From a virus, in IMG/VR virus record IMGVR_UViG_3300037110_000087, positions 1-64,000 of that record: a stretch of DNA of 64,000 bases. The stretch is one strand, 5' to 3'. A program made the position numbers and the translations under genes. How positions within the stretch are numbered: the first letter of the stretch is position 1; the number at the start of each line of letters is the position of its first letter. Positions 1 to 8,212 of the stretch are shown here, piece by piece. The notes under the pieces were generated by a model. That model was not told the origin of the DNA. It searched no databases and saw only the letters and a program-made list of their open reading frames with translations.

Positions 1-49
1 GGCCGAGGTCGATGCCTACGTCGCCAGCAGAAAGGGGCTGAGAAAATGA
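1..49 (+). CDS. 3' end of an upstream gene (partial)
   Basis: An open frame enters from the left edge and ends at TGA 47-49, giving the C-terminal residues AEVDAYVASRKGLRK. The stop overlaps the ATG of the next gene in an ATGA arrangement, typical of translationally coupled phage genes. Too short to identify; GC-rich like its neighbour. Confidence 0.55.
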   Translation, partial: AEVDAYVASRKGLRK

Positions 50-363
50 CCAACTTTTCAGTCTATGATGACGTGAAGACCGGCACGCTGGTCTTCGCTG
101 GAACCTGCCCAGTCACGCACAAGCCGTGGAAAGTATTCGGCGTCAAGCATGCGGATTACGCCGCGTGGGTAGGTGGCAAGAAGATCCAGGATGTCATGCC
201 TTACCTTTCGGCTGATGACCGGGAACTACTGATCAGTGGAACCAGTAAAGAGGGCTGGGACATCCTGTTCAAGGAAGAGGATTGTGGCGGCGACGTGGAA
301 CTCGATCCACTCGATGACCCCGACCTTCTCGACCTTGACGAGAGGATCCACGATGAGCCTTGA
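46..363 (+). CDS. Small conserved-type phage protein, function unknown
   Basis: A 105-residue acidic protein. The start ATG overlaps the preceding stop and has an AGGGG ribosome-binding sequence just upstream. The segment with IQDVMPYLSADDRELLISGT resembles short phage proteins whose core reads roughly 'CPVTGKPW...IQD.MP.LSADDREFLISG', but I cannot attach a function. The C-terminal third is rich in Asp/Glu (DPLDDPDLLDLDE). It heads a set of compact GC-rich genes. No membrane segment or catalytic motif is visible. Confidence 0.75.
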   Translation: MTNFSVYDDVKTGTLVFAGTCPVTHKPWKVFGVKHADYAAWVGGKKIQDVMPYLSADDRELLISGTSKEGWDILFKEEDCGGDVELDPLDDPDLLDLDERIHDEP

Positions 364-448
364 CCAGCCCGCCCGCTTCTCGCGCTGGCGACGAGAGCGC
401 GAAATCAACCAACGGCTTCGTGATGCGGGATTCAAGGTCGAAGACTGA
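353..448 (+). CDS. Very small basic protein (31 aa), hypothetical
   Basis: The ATG at 353 is preceded by AGAGG with a 7-nt spacer and overlaps the end of the previous gene by 11 bases. The product is 31 residues, Arg-rich (RFSRWRREREINQRLRDAG), possibly a single basic helix. It is called on the ribosome-binding site and tight packing; no family is recognised. Confidence 0.45.
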   Translation: MSLDQPARFSRWRREREINQRLRDAGFKVED

Positions 449-451
449 TAC

Positions 452-480
452 TTGTGCGGAATCTCTCCCTGTGGTATAAT
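452..480 (+). promoter_or_regulatory. Sigma70-like promoter with extended -10
   Basis: TTGTGC (452-457), a 17-nt spacer, then a perfect TATAAT (475-480) preceded by TGG (extended -10). It lies 25 bases before the ATG at 506, which has its own AGGAG site. It probably drives the small genes that follow. Confidence 0.75.
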
Positions 481-505
481 TGCTCAGGTTCTCTAGGAGA
501 AATCC

Positions 506-739
506 ATGACCAAGACCGCCGACAAGCCTCCTTTCATCCGCGAAGCTGACAATGTGCGGAATTTGAACTTCGACTTCCGGAACAACCTCAACACTCTGGC
601 CCAGATCCTGGCCAAGCTGAGCGGAGAGCCGCTGGACAGCTACATCATCGCCGTGAGTCACATGGGCAACATCGGTGTGAGCATCGATGGCGGATCTAAG
701 TGGTATCAGATCCTCAACCATGAATTCGGTCCAAGCTAG
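506..739 (+). CDS. Small hypothetical protein, possibly frameshifted at its end
   Basis: A 77-residue protein starting at ATG 506 behind CTAGGAG and the strong promoter at 452-480. No family recognised. The reading frame stops at TAG 737-739, but another frame (-1) is open directly across this point and encodes a plausible C-terminal tail, KLVEGLAAKGLYLEPVNSW..., ending at a TAG just before the next ribosome-binding site (about 814-816). The gene may therefore carry a one-base frameshift, or the tail may be a separate fragment. Confidence 0.65.
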   Translation: MTKTADKPPFIREADNVRNLNFDFRNNLNTLAQILAKLSGEPLDSYIIAVSHMGNIGVSIDGGSKWYQILNHEFGPS

Positions 740-824
740 TCGAGGGTCTGGCTGCGAAGGGCCTCTACCTGGAGCCGGTGAACTCCTGGCTGCTGGCTTG
801 CTATCCGAAGAAATAGGAGAAGTA

Positions 825-1031
825 ATGGAAAATACATTGGGCATCTACATCAGGTTCGCTGGTTGGCAAGGTGGAACGCTGAGCCAAGCGATTAACCATT
901 TTAAATATCTCCCAATGACTGAGAAGGATCGTTTCATCAATCGCGCAATGCATGCGCTGGATAGCCATAATCTGGCAGATGTTGAAAATTTAGCCCTGTT
1001 CACTCGTATGCGCATTAGTGTCGGGAGTTGA
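825..1031 (+). CDS. Small hypothetical protein (68 aa)
   Basis: The start at ATG 825 follows AGGAGAAGTA, a good ribosome-binding site; the same frame is open further upstream but without such a site. The protein contains a mixed sequence with MTEKDRFINRAMHALDSHNL and no recognisable domain. It is followed one base later by the next gene, so it is probably in one operon with 506-1556. Confidence 0.65.
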   Translation: MENTLGIYIRFAGWQGGTLSQAINHFKYLPMTEKDRFINRAMHALDSHNLADVENLALFTRMRISVGS

Positions 1032-1032
1032 A

Positions 1033-1455
1033 ATGGCCAAGAAGAGGTTCATGGACACGCAATTCGTGGTAGTCTGCGATAGCCAGAAGAACATTGGCCA
1101 GATCCTTTTCTGGCATAACTGGTGCCAGGGTCTGTGGTGGTCCCAGTCTGTCGACAAGGCCACTGTCATGCCCCTTCGTAAGGCTGACGACCTGCGCCGG
1201 AAACTCAAATGGGACAATCCCAAGATTATGTCCCTGAGAGAAGCCAAAGAGATTTCCAAACGCCAGAATGCCCAAGATCGATCTGGTTACACCCTGTTCG
1301 ATCAGCCCGACCTTCTGGAAATGCTGGACACGCGAAGACAACTCAATCATATTATCATCGAGACTGCCCTCCCCCGGAACATTACCGAAGCTTGTCAGCA
1401 GCGGCTGGAAGGTCGTGGCTGGCAGGATGACGAATTCGGTAGCAAGGATTGGTGA
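1033..1455 (+). CDS. Hypothetical protein (140 aa)
   Basis: I chose ATG 1033, preceded by GGGAG, over an in-frame GTG at 1018. The sequence is mixed, Trp-rich around residues 30-45, with a Lys/Arg-rich middle; no family is recognised. Its TGA overlaps the ATG of the tiny downstream gene (TGATG), suggesting translational coupling. Confidence 0.7.
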   Translation: MAKKRFMDTQFVVVCDSQKNIGQILFWHNWCQGLWWSQSVDKATVMPLRKADDLRRKLKWDNPKIMSLREAKEISKRQNAQDRSGYTLFDQPDLLEMLDTRRQLNHIIIETALPRNITEACQQRLEGRGWQDDEFGSKDW

Positions 1456-1556
1456 TGACCCTTCTGATCACTGCCTGTGGTATTTCCTTCTGGTGCTGGC
1501 TGCTTTGGCTGGGCCGGGATGAACCTCCAGAGTCAGATACCGAGAAACAATTCTGA
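1455..1556 (+). CDS. Tiny single-pass membrane protein (33 aa)
   Basis: ATG 1455 overlaps the stop of the previous gene and the 33-residue product starts with a hydrophobic helix of about 19 residues (MTLLITACGISFWCWLLWLG) followed by an acidic polar tail. Its TGA lies inside the GAGGAG ribosome-binding site of the next gene. Size and topology fit a small phage membrane peptide; role unknown. Confidence 0.6.
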   Translation: MTLLITACGISFWCWLLWLGRDEPPESDTEKQF

Positions 1557-1566
1557 GGAGTGATCT

Positions 1567-2787
1567 ATGACTAAACTATCCGCAGTATTAACAAACCGTT
1601 TAATAGAAGGGAAATGGGAGAAACTGAGAACCTCAGGAAAACATCCCGTTTGGGAATACCCACCGAATGGGGAAACCTTCACCGTTCCTACGACCATCAG
1701 GGATGTGGCCAATAAGAGATCCAATTATTTAGCTGATATTCAGCGATTAGAGAACAAAAACCGAGAAATTCCACTCCCAGGAATTTCTATCAAAATTGTT
1801 TCTTCTAAACCGAAAGTCGCCTCTCTCAAACCAATCCCAAAGGTCAAGGCTGTTCCTGCCGAGGTTCCAATGAACACACTCTCCGAGGTTCCAATGAACA
1901 CACTCTCTCAGACTCCGAACAATCCTACCGAGACTCCGACCCGCACGGTCCCGGTCCTTGCCCCTGATGATGCTCCTTGGTATGTCTGGATCAAATCCGC
2001 AAGGGTGGCAGGTGAAATTAATAGAAGTGATCTGGCCCGACATATTGGTCAAATGAAGCATGAAGTTCCCTTCGCAGAATATAGCATGGCCGGAATTGAA
2101 GCAGGGACTCGTAAGTTCAGTTTATCTGAATTTAACGAATGGCTGGATTTTGTCAAAGTAACCCCGCCCATGCCAATCCCCCTCTGTGAAGGAAATGAAT
2201 TGATCGAGCGGGTAAAAATGAGTGAACGTCGAAGTGTCACTCCTGCTGCTTCTATCGCTACCTTTCTCAAGCATCTTGGACCCCTGTTTCCCAACGAGCA
2301 GAACTTCCTGGCCCAGCAGGTGATGGCTGCCTACGAAGCGAAGCAGGATGGGCATTGGGCCAACCCAGAACTCCGGGAGGCCCTGGATCTCCTCAACACG
2401 AACCCGAAGGGCTTAAATCCGAAAAGCCTTGGCACCATCCTGTCAAAACGAAGGGACCAGAACTACGATGGGCTGGTGCTGAAAGGAAACGGTGGTGGCA
2501 AGCAAGGAATGGTCTACAGAATTATCAGGATCTCTGATACCATTCTCCCCGCCCTGGACACTCCTGCTGTCGTTCCCCCGGTCGTCGTCATTCCTAAGAC
2601 GGAAGTTATTGAAGATCAAGGGAAATATTCTCTCGTCCAGAAACTGTTTTCACGTTATGCAGAATTGAATACCATCATCAAATCTGCAGAAGCTGAACAG
2701 ATTGAACTGCGGACCCTCATCGACGGTCTGCGGAAGCTCTTTCCTGAAGATTTCATGAATTTCATCAACAAGGACATCTCATGCTGA
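1567..2787 (+). CDS. Large hypothetical protein with HicA/dsRBD-like N-terminus and Pro/Thr linker
   Basis: A 406-residue protein starting at ATG 1567 behind GAGGAG. Residues about 15-50 (WEKLRTSGKHPVWEYPPNG..., then VPTT and a basic helix) resemble the small HicA-type double-stranded-RNA-binding fold seen in many phage proteins. A Pro/Thr/Val-rich linker around residues 80-125 contains an exact 8-residue duplication (EVPMNTLS twice). Residues about 135-200 are helical and could be an XRE-like helix-turn-helix. The C-terminus looks coiled (about 355-395). No enzymatic motif is seen; a nucleic-acid-binding regulator is my inference only. Confidence 0.7.
   Translation: MTKLSAVLTNRLIEGKWEKLRTSGKHPVWEYPPNGETFTVPTTIRDVANKRSNYLADIQRLENKNREIPLPGISIKIVSSKPKVASLKPIPKVKAVPAEVPMNTLSEVPMNTLSQTPNNPTETPTRTVPVLAPDDAPWYVWIKSARVAGEINRSDLARHIGQMKHEVPFAEYSMAGIEAGTRKFSLSEFNEWLDFVKVTPPMPIPLCEGNELIERVKMSERRSVTPAASIATFLKHLGPLFPNEQNFLAQQVMAAYEAKQDGHWANPELREALDLLNTNPKGLNPKSLGTILSKRRDQNYDGLVLKGNGGGKQGMVYRIIRISDTILPALDTPAVVPPVVVIPKTEVIEDQGKYSLVQKLFSRYAELNTIIKSAEAEQIELRTLIDGLRKLFPEDFMNFINKDISC
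1861..1908 (+). repeat. 24-bp tandem duplication inside a gene
   Basis: Two adjacent 24-base units (1861-1884 and 1885-1908) differ only in the last base and encode EVPMNTLS twice in the linker of the surrounding protein. The near identity suggests a recent slippage or recombination event that kept the frame. Confidence 0.9.
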
Positions 2788-3026
2788 TTCAGTTCGAACT
2801 CCTTCATAGTGGCGAACCCATCACATGTGGCGAACTCGCTGTCACCGGCAAGGGTAAGGCTACCCTCAAAAGAGCAGGGAAGATCCATCTGGAGGTCAAT
2901 TGGCCCATCTACCGAGATCGCTATCCTGGTGAGGTACTCGCTTTCCATGTCAAGCAACTGAATGGCAAGACCAGATTGATTCTGGATACTGTCTCCGTGA
3001 CTGTTCCAGGCCATCCCCAGGAGTGA
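2781..3026 (+). CDS. Small hypothetical protein (81 aa)
   Basis: ATG 2781 overlaps the end of the preceding gene (ATGCTGA). The product is beta-rich in appearance (alternating hydrophobic pattern, ITCGELAVTGKGKATLKRAG), with no known motif. It lies in a chain of overlapping small genes 1567-3712 that are likely co-transcribed. Confidence 0.65.
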   Translation: MLIQFELLHSGEPITCGELAVTGKGKATLKRAGKIHLEVNWPIYRDRYPGEVLAFHVKQLNGKTRLILDTVSVTVPGHPQE

Positions 3027-3028
3027 TT

Positions 3029-3298
3029 ATGGAATTCCATAAACTCAGGGAAAAATTCCTGGTAGAGTCTGGTTTGATGGGCAAGGTGATTTGTATCACT
3101 TTTACTATTCCCGAAGAACGAACACTCAAAATTGAAATCGAATGTTATCCCCTCGATCGTCCTGCGCTAACAGTAGCCAGAGTCAAGAAGATCTTTGATT
3201 GCAAAAAGGTGATCACTGACCCCCGGTATAAACACCAGAGACACCAGAGATTCCTGGTCTTTTATGCAACATTCTCAGCAAAGGTAATTGTGGAGTGA
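3029..3298 (+). CDS. Small hypothetical protein (89 aa)
   Basis: Start chosen at ATG 3029 because AGGAG sits 5 nt upstream; an in-frame GTG at 3023 is inside that site. The product is basic with alternating beta-like stretches and no recognisable family. Confidence 0.65.
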   Translation: MEFHKLREKFLVESGLMGKVICITFTIPEERTLKIEIECYPLDRPALTVARVKKIFDCKKVITDPRYKHQRHQRFLVFYATFSAKVIVE

Positions 3299-3300
3299 CT

Positions 3301-3495
3301 ATGGAGTCGTCAGCAAATCCGACTGAGGAAACCATCCTCGAAAACGCCATTCATAAAAACGCTTTGGCTGCGCTAGAAAGTGCCGACAAGAAGTCTTTAC
3401 TTGCCCTGATCCGTTATGCCCGTAATATAGGCTATAGCGAAGGATGGAAGGAATACAGAAGGCTTAACCCCGAGGGGGCCAAAGGTGGAAACTAG
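3301..3495 (+). CDS. Small hypothetical helical protein (64 aa)
   Basis: ATG 3301 follows GGAG with a 5-nt spacer. The product has an acidic N-terminus, then a helical Ala/Leu-rich middle (NALAALESADKKSLLALIRY) and basic C-terminus. No known family. It overlaps the next gene by 11 bases. Confidence 0.65.
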   Translation: MESSANPTEETILENAIHKNALAALESADKKSLLALIRYARNIGYSEGWKEYRRLNPEGAKGGN

Positions 3496-3712
3496 AATCC
3501 TCTGCGCAAAGTGTAGTGCGGTACTGGTGGCCAGGGAATATGGATCTAGCGGTATCTTCTGGGCCTGTCCCAACGGTCATGGTGGCATTGAAGACCAAAT
3601 CCGTCACGTGAAGAAGAAGATAGAAGCCAGGAGGAAGTTCCACGAGGAAGCCAAAAAGTGGAACAAAGTCCCTTGTCGCTCCAAGGTCAAATCTTGGGGA
3701 TATCCCTGTTAG
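3485..3712 (+). CDS. Small zinc-ribbon-like protein (75 aa)
   Basis: GTG start at 3485 behind GAGGGGG. The sequence has CAKC near residue 7 and CPNGHG near residue 28, a plausible C-x2-C...C-x3-H metal site, followed by a strongly basic helix. Size and layout fit a small zinc-ribbon nucleic-acid-binding protein, but partners are unknown. It is the last gene of the left rightward block and overlaps the convergent gene at 3709 by four bases; no terminator hairpin is visible between them. Confidence 0.65.
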   Translation: METRILCAKCSAVLVAREYGSSGIFWACPNGHGGIEDQIRHVKKKIEARRKFHEEAKKWNKVPCRSKVKSWGYPC

Positions 3713-4629
3713 TGCTTGGTAAAATTCTCCCAATCATAACGCTTAATTGGATAGCCCAGCTGCATCAAGTTGTTAACATTGGCACGATAACGTAGAATAT
3801 CCTCGTATTCTTTATACCCAATCATTCTTTCGGCGGTATCCATACCATGTTTAGCAATGAAATCTTCCCACCAATCAAGCGCTTTCTGCATTTTGGGGGG
3901 TTCTTCATGAATCCATAGAATCGTTCCTTCCGGAATCTTTAATGAGTGATCTTTAACGAACCATTCACCCTCATCATTATAGATTCTGCCTATCTTGGTT
4001 AGCGCTTTTAATGTGGCTTCTTCCACATCTATAAGGGTGAAAGGAACATTGGCATGACCGCGATTAGGTTCCATCCACGCATCTAAGAACCCCCGATAGA
4101 TAAAATCAGCCAGCTGTTTCACGGTATTAGACTTTTCTGGATGACTTCTAGCCCAAAAGGCCACATGCTGACCGGCCTCTACGTATTTTAGATCATAGTA
4201 GGCTCTACTATTAAAACTATCCATAGCTTTCATGACTTCATTAGCTACATTATGCAGTACATGATGTCTGGCTTGGGATGAACCATATTTGTCATCATAG
4301 ATTCGATAAAGAGCCAACAGATCCTTGGACACTAGATAAGCTGGATTATCATACATCACTCTAGACAGATTATTAATCGTAGTGGTTTCCCATCCTGGCA
4401 TCTGAAGAAATGCACCACGGCTACCAAACTGGCCGACGATTGACTCACTAGACGAAATTCCCCTAATGCCATCTAATTGTCTGGCCTTCAATTGGGCTAA
4501 TACTTCATCACACTTGGGTTGCCAATCTCTTCCATGTTGCAACCACGTGTCTATGACTACATAAAAATACTCAGGGACATCTTGCCCTGAGTATGATCTA
4601 GCAATTTTGGCTTTAAGCGTAAGCTTCAT
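3709..4629 (-). CDS. Tagged hypothetical protein (306 aa) with shared MKLxLxA N-terminus
   Basis: The protein begins MKLTLKAKI, one of eight window proteins that fit M-[KR]-L-x-L-x-A-x-[VIL]. Beyond the tag I recognise no domain; the body is mixed alpha/beta, Trp/Tyr-rich, with no membrane segment. It is the last gene of the long leftward block. The shared tag suggests the same destination as the tagged ADP-ribosyltransferases (inference). Function unknown. Confidence 0.7.
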   Translation of the reverse strand: MKLTLKAKIARSYSGQDVPEYFYVVIDTWLQHGRDWQPKCDEVLAQLKARQLDGIRGISSSESIVGQFGSRGAFLQMPGWETTTINNLSRVMYDNPAYLVSKDLLALYRIYDDKYGSSQARHHVLHNVANEVMKAMDSFNSRAYYDLKYVEAGQHVAFWARSHPEKSNTVKQLADFIYRGFLDAWMEPNRGHANVPFTLIDVEEATLKALTKIGRIYNDEGEWFVKDHSLKIPEGTILWIHEEPPKMQKALDWWEDFIAKHGMDTAERMIGYKEYEDILRYRANVNNLMQLGYPIKRYDWENFTKH

Positions 4630-4632
4630 GCC

Positions 4633-5013
4633 TTATTCTAACATTGGATTGGGCAGATCAAACTTAGCGCCTATATCCTTTAATCCATCATAAATCAAAT
4701 TGAAAACAATGCATGGTGGAATTTTATTCAGCTTGGGCTGGAAAGCATAATTAAACCTACTTTTGATGAGACTCTCTCTATCCTTCGATTCATGAAGATC
4801 GGCCACAAGTTTCCCAATATCCCTCGAACCGAACTTCTGAGTTCCGAGAAAACAAATATGATCATTACTCTTTCTCACAAATTCTAGTCTAGGAAGCTCC
4901 CAAGAAGGTTTGGCTTCTTCCAGAGCGACAGTTACAATATCTTCTCTTTCCATATAATCATCCTTGCCCCAGCCATGTTCCCATAACTTTGGTACAAATC
5001 CTGCTCTTCCCAT
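4633..5013 (-). CDS. Hypothetical protein (126 aa)
   Basis: Starts at ATG 5013 behind AAGGAG, directly downstream of the replicative helicase gene and 3 bases before the tagged 3709 gene. Mixed charged sequence with no recognised motif. Confidence 0.6.
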   Translation of the reverse strand: MGRAGFVPKLWEHGWGKDDYMEREDIVTVALEEAKPSWELPRLEFVRKSNDHICFLGTQKFGSRDIGKLVADLHESKDRESLIKSRFNYAFQPKLNKIPPCIVFNLIYDGLKDIGAKFDLPNPMLE

Positions 5014-5025
5014 GGTTTCTCCTTA

Positions 5026-6480
5026 TCAACCAAACGCGTTACCTTGAACTGCAAATGGATTAAATTCCCCTCCAATGGGGTCATTGAGGGTAGCAGCAGT
5101 CGTCGATGCTGCAGGGTTGTGTTCATCTACTTCGGTGATCCTCTGACAGGTCAGATCGAAGTTAGTTTGGAATTTGCTGACACCGATGTTTCTGCCCTTG
5201 GCAATTCTGATCTCTACCAGACCACCACCAGACTCCCACAAATCAGGACCCACAATCCACTTCATGAAGACGTCACAGTCGTCAATCAGACCCTTGGAGT
5301 AACGAAGATCCTGAGTCTCAAGGTTCAACTGCTGGCCGGTCACCATCACTACGCCCTTACCGTTGTAGGCTTTGCCAGCGATCTGCTTCAACTGTCGACC
5401 GATCGTCTTAATGCGCAACCAATCCGGATCATTATCATTACCAGAACTCATCAGGTTGATGTAGTCGATAATCACCACATCATACTCGTCCTCAGCAAGC
5501 TCCTTGAGTACATCCTCGCAGCGTAGTTCACTAAAGGGCTTGATAATTAGACGGTTCCCGCTCTGACTCAGATTAGTGTTCATCTTAGTCAGCTCAATAG
5601 TGGTGAGATCCCGGTACTGCTGGACCTCCTGGATCTTCCTGGCCTTCTCCTCTGGAGTCCGTTCGAATTCCAACAACAGGGATTCTGGCATTGAAATATC
5701 ACGGATCTTCTTGAATGGATAACCACCCCGAGCAGCTACGCATCTATGCCAGATCACTTCGGGCTTGACTTCACCGGTCAGATATAGGGCACTCACTCGC
5801 TGATTAGGATTCTCAAATAACATGTTCAGCATCATCTGAATCATGCCCATTGACTTACCATGAGAGGAGGGAGCGGCCATTACTACAAAGTCTCCTCTGG
5901 AAAACCCACCAGAAGCCTTATCAATGGTCCTGAAGCCAGTCCTAATATACTCGCCACTACCTGCCGTGGTGATCCGGTTGATGGCATTCTGTAGATCCAT
6001 TCCCCGGCCTAGACCCAGAGGAGGCCGATGGTCGATCAGGAGGGTACTGTTGAAGCTATCCAGCCCCACCATCAGCTTTGAACTGGCATCCCTGGCTCCA
6101 AGCTTACCCTCCTGGAGGTTTTCCAGGACCGGGGTAATCATAGTAACTAGGCTCTTCCCATTGTAATGATCTATTAATGGATCGGTGATGACCTCTAGCT
6201 GGCCCTCCGTCTGGACTGAGGGGACGTAAGCTAGGGCCGCGATGACCCCACGACTGACCTGGGATATACTTTCGTTGACCGAAAGGGCCTCAGGGGCTAT
6301 TAGATTAGGGTCGCCACTCCCCAACTGCTCTCGGACGTAAACGAATACATCGGAGAGGGTACTAAAATGCTCCGGGGTGAACCGGGTCATAATCCAGGTC
6401 TTGAGGCCCTGGTCACCATAGATTAGGGCCTTGATAACTACTTTTTCGATTTCAAACAAACTATACGGTGCTAAGGGCAC
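5026..6480 (-). CDS. DnaB-type replicative DNA helicase
   Basis: A 484-residue protein with the RecA-like C-terminal domain of DnaB helicases, which unwind the phage fork as a hexamer using ATP. Visible: residues about 180-200 TGFRTIDKASGGFSRGDF, Walker A APSSHGKS (203-210), a Walker B region YDVVIIDYINLMSS (about 335-350), and Gln-rich motif 3 (VMVTGQQLN). The N-terminal part (about 1-150) is helical, as in DnaB. Length matches the family (about 450-500). It lies in the leftward block with clamp, exonuclease and polymerase. Confidence 0.92.
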   Translation of the reverse strand: MPLAPYSLFEIEKVVIKALIYGDQGLKTWIMTRFTPEHFSTLSDVFVYVREQLGSGDPNLIAPEALSVNESISQVSRGVIAALAYVPSVQTEGQLEVITDPLIDHYNGKSLVTMITPVLENLQEGKLGARDASSKLMVGLDSFNSTLLIDHRPPLGLGRGMDLQNAINRITTAGSGEYIRTGFRTIDKASGGFSRGDFVVMAAPSSHGKSMGMIQMMLNMLFENPNQRVSALYLTGEVKPEVIWHRCVAARGGYPFKKIRDISMPESLLLEFERTPEEKARKIQEVQQYRDLTTIELTKMNTNLSQSGNRLIIKPFSELRCEDVLKELAEDEYDVVIIDYINLMSSGNDNDPDWLRIKTIGRQLKQIAGKAYNGKGVVMVTGQQLNLETQDLRYSKGLIDDCDVFMKWIVGPDLWESGGGLVEIRIAKGRNIGVSKFQTNFDLTCQRITEVDEHNPAASTTAATLNDPIGGEFNPFAVQGNAFG

Positions 6481-6530
6481 TTCTTTTACTCCAGATGGGT
6501 GTGTATGTTCCTAACCAGGATGAGTTAAGA

Positions 6531-6818
6531 TCAGACCGGTGGGATAAATCCCTCTTCCAAGGCTCTCTTTCTGCAACTATTAGGAAAATAGACGGAATTA
6601 GCTCTGTCCTTTCCGTCCTTCTTAGGGCTGAACAATAATCCTCTTTCGGCCATTAGGTTAATCACTCCAGAGATATGGCTTTTATCTTTGAATCCAGCTT
6701 TATTGAAAATCTCTTTATTCCTTACAAAGATATCATTCCTTGAAATCCGATAATCGAAAGTTAGATATTTCGACCTCCAAAAGAAATCCAGGACTAGACT
6801 CTCTTCCATTATCAACAT
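6531..6818 (-). CDS. Small winged-helix-like hypothetical protein (95 aa)
   Basis: ATG 6818 follows GGAG with an 8-nt spacer. The sequence IFNKAGFKDKSHISGVINLMAERGLL has the helix-turn-helix rhythm of a small winged-helix DNA-binding domain, but this is a weak call. Located just upstream of the helicase gene, it could be a regulator; no stronger evidence. Confidence 0.6.
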   Translation of the reverse strand: MLIMEESLVLDFFWRSKYLTFDYRISRNDIFVRNKEIFNKAGFKDKSHISGVINLMAERGLLFSPKKDGKDRANSVYFPNSCRKRALEEGFIPPV

Positions 6819-6832
6819 CTAGAGATCTCCAT

Positions 6833-7264
6833 TCAGAGGCTAGGTAGTATTTGGTTCCGAAGTTCCATCAATAGACGTCCGAGATGGTTCATTCCCAACT
6901 CGTCGCAAACTCCCCAGTAAACGTCATTCCACGAGTTCCCTTCTTCCAGATAAGCATCACCTGTCCTAATGAGGGCATCCTTTAGATCCTGGTGACTAGT
7001 GAACTTATACCAAAGAATCTCCCACATCACCTGTAGTTTGACCTGATCCCAGTCTTCTCTAATCTTAATTCTGCGTCCAAGCTTCTTAGAGTCATTTGGC
7101 TCAAGATTCTGAAATTGCTTTCTGAGTTCCGTATCTGTAGTCTTCGCAGCCTGATAAGCAGCCTCGCTGTTGAGGTACATTAGACCCTCGTAGTAAATCA
7201 GACAGGGATGGTAAAAATTGGATAAGAACCGGTATTTACCATCAAATGAATCAATCTTTTCCAT
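6833..7264 (-). CDS. NADAR/YbiA-family protein (ADP-ribose-related N-glycosidase)
   Basis: A 143-residue protein with the hallmark of the NADAR (YbiA-like) family: F-LSNFY-P near residues 13-19, a Tyr-rich strand, NSEAAYQAAK at about 32-42, and a W-DVYWGVC...G-N-LG-LLM-LR C-terminus. Known members hydrolyse N-glycosidic bonds of riboflavin intermediates, and some NADAR proteins remove ADP-ribose from guanine in DNA. Starts at ATG 7264 behind AAGGAG. In a window with two ARTs and two NUDIX proteins, a role in ADP-ribose handling or anti-defence is plausible but inferred. Confidence 0.85.
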   Translation of the reverse strand: MEKIDSFDGKYRFLSNFYHPCLIYYEGLMYLNSEAAYQAAKTTDTELRKQFQNLEPNDSKKLGRRIKIREDWDQVKLQVMWEILWYKFTSHQDLKDALIRTGDAYLEEGNSWNDVYWGVCDELGMNHLGRLLMELRNQILPSL

Positions 7265-7514
7265 CCTGATACTCCTTTTTCATCTTGCTCAGCTGTTTCT
7301 TCTGCTCAGGAGTCAGTCGGGGGATTTTATATCCATCTCTGTCGCTAGGATGATAAGTGAGAGTCCAAGAATCATAGAACTCCTGGCTTTCCTTTAATAT
7401 TTCAATAGCTCTAGTAATAGAAGCTGCACCAGTACTAAAAGTGCTACCACCACCATAGGGTTCATCTCCCGTCCACATGACAACTTCAATATAGTATTCT
7501 CTTTTAAGTTTCAC
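7251..7514 (-). CDS. Small hypothetical protein (87 aa)
   Basis: Begins MKLKREYYIEVV, ends with a basic Lys/Gln-rich helix, and overlaps the NADAR gene by 14 bases, so the two are probably translated together. It lacks the Ala at position 7 and is not counted as a member of the shared-tag set. No known family. Confidence 0.6.
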   Translation of the reverse strand: MKLKREYYIEVVMWTGDEPYGGGSTFSTGAASITRAIEILKESQEFYDSWTLTYHPSDRDGYKIPRLTPEQKKQLSKMKKEYQDGKD

Positions 7515-7522
7515 GACTTCTC

Positions 7523-8209
7523 CTAAAAGTGCAGTTCATTGTTATCATATACCCCGTATTTGGCCGCCCAATCAGAGATCGCTTCAGCTATCTTCTGGTT
7601 AGATCCAAATTTATCCAACAGAATTTGATGAGCTGGGGTACCTTGAAGCCTAGGCGCGGTATTAAAATCGATCGCCCCCAAGTAAATTCCTTCTTCGGTT
7701 TTCTTAGCCACGAAATCAATGGCAAAGACAGCATTGCCTACTTTCTTACAAGCCTCTTCAATTTCTTCTTTGTTGAGAATTCCATCTCTTAGAGGACCTA
7801 GGTCACCATCACCACAGTTAGATTTCCAATCATCAGTGGACCAATGTTCAAACCAAGCTCCCTGCCCAGCTATAACGAAATAACGGAAACTTAATCCTGG
7901 AAAATCCGGAATATATTCAGAAGCGTAGCAAGAATCAACATCCTGAGGGAAGATTCCATCCTTTACTAAGAGTTTGCCCTCGCCACAATGAGCGTAGTTA
8001 TCTGTGTAAACCACCCAGGGTTTACATGGTTCGACGTATACAACTTTCTCATACTCTGGATGAACTAGACCAAGATCATCAAATAATCCAAACATAGCAG
8101 ACCGACTAACCTCCCACGAACCGACCGCGATCCGCTTGAAGACTAGATCTGATTCAAGATCAAACCAGCAGTCATAACAGTCATGATAATCAGTCTTGAG
8201 AGAGATCAT
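7523..8209 (-). CDS. ATP-grasp-like protein (228 aa)
   Basis: The C-terminal half has the end signature of an ATP-grasp ligase: FAIDFVAKKTEEGIYLGAIDFNTAPRLQG, where AIDFVA and the DFN near the end correspond to the metal-binding acidic/Asn strand. An upstream RYFVIAG fits the nucleotide-binding region. ATP-grasp enzymes join a carboxylate to an amine via an acyl-phosphate. The protein is short and the N-terminal substrate lobe is unclear. With the amidoligase-like gene at 17920 it makes two ATP-dependent ligase candidates in the block. Substrate unknown. Confidence 0.7.
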   Translation of the reverse strand: MISLKTDYHDCYDCWFDLESDLVFKRIAVGSWEVSRSAMFGLFDDLGLVHPEYEKVVYVEPCKPWVVYTDNYAHCGEGKLLVKDGIFPQDVDSCYASEYIPDFPGLSFRYFVIAGQGAWFEHWSTDDWKSNCGDGDLGPLRDGILNKEEIEEACKKVGNAVFAIDFVAKKTEEGIYLGAIDFNTAPRLQGTPAHQILLDKFGSNQKIAEAISDWAAKYGVYDNNELHF

Positions 8210-8212
8210 TGT

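Noticed and set aside
5044-5526. Long plus-strand ORF opposite the DnaB gene
   Set aside because: It is antisense to a clear helicase frame, has no ribosome-binding site and no protein-like pattern.
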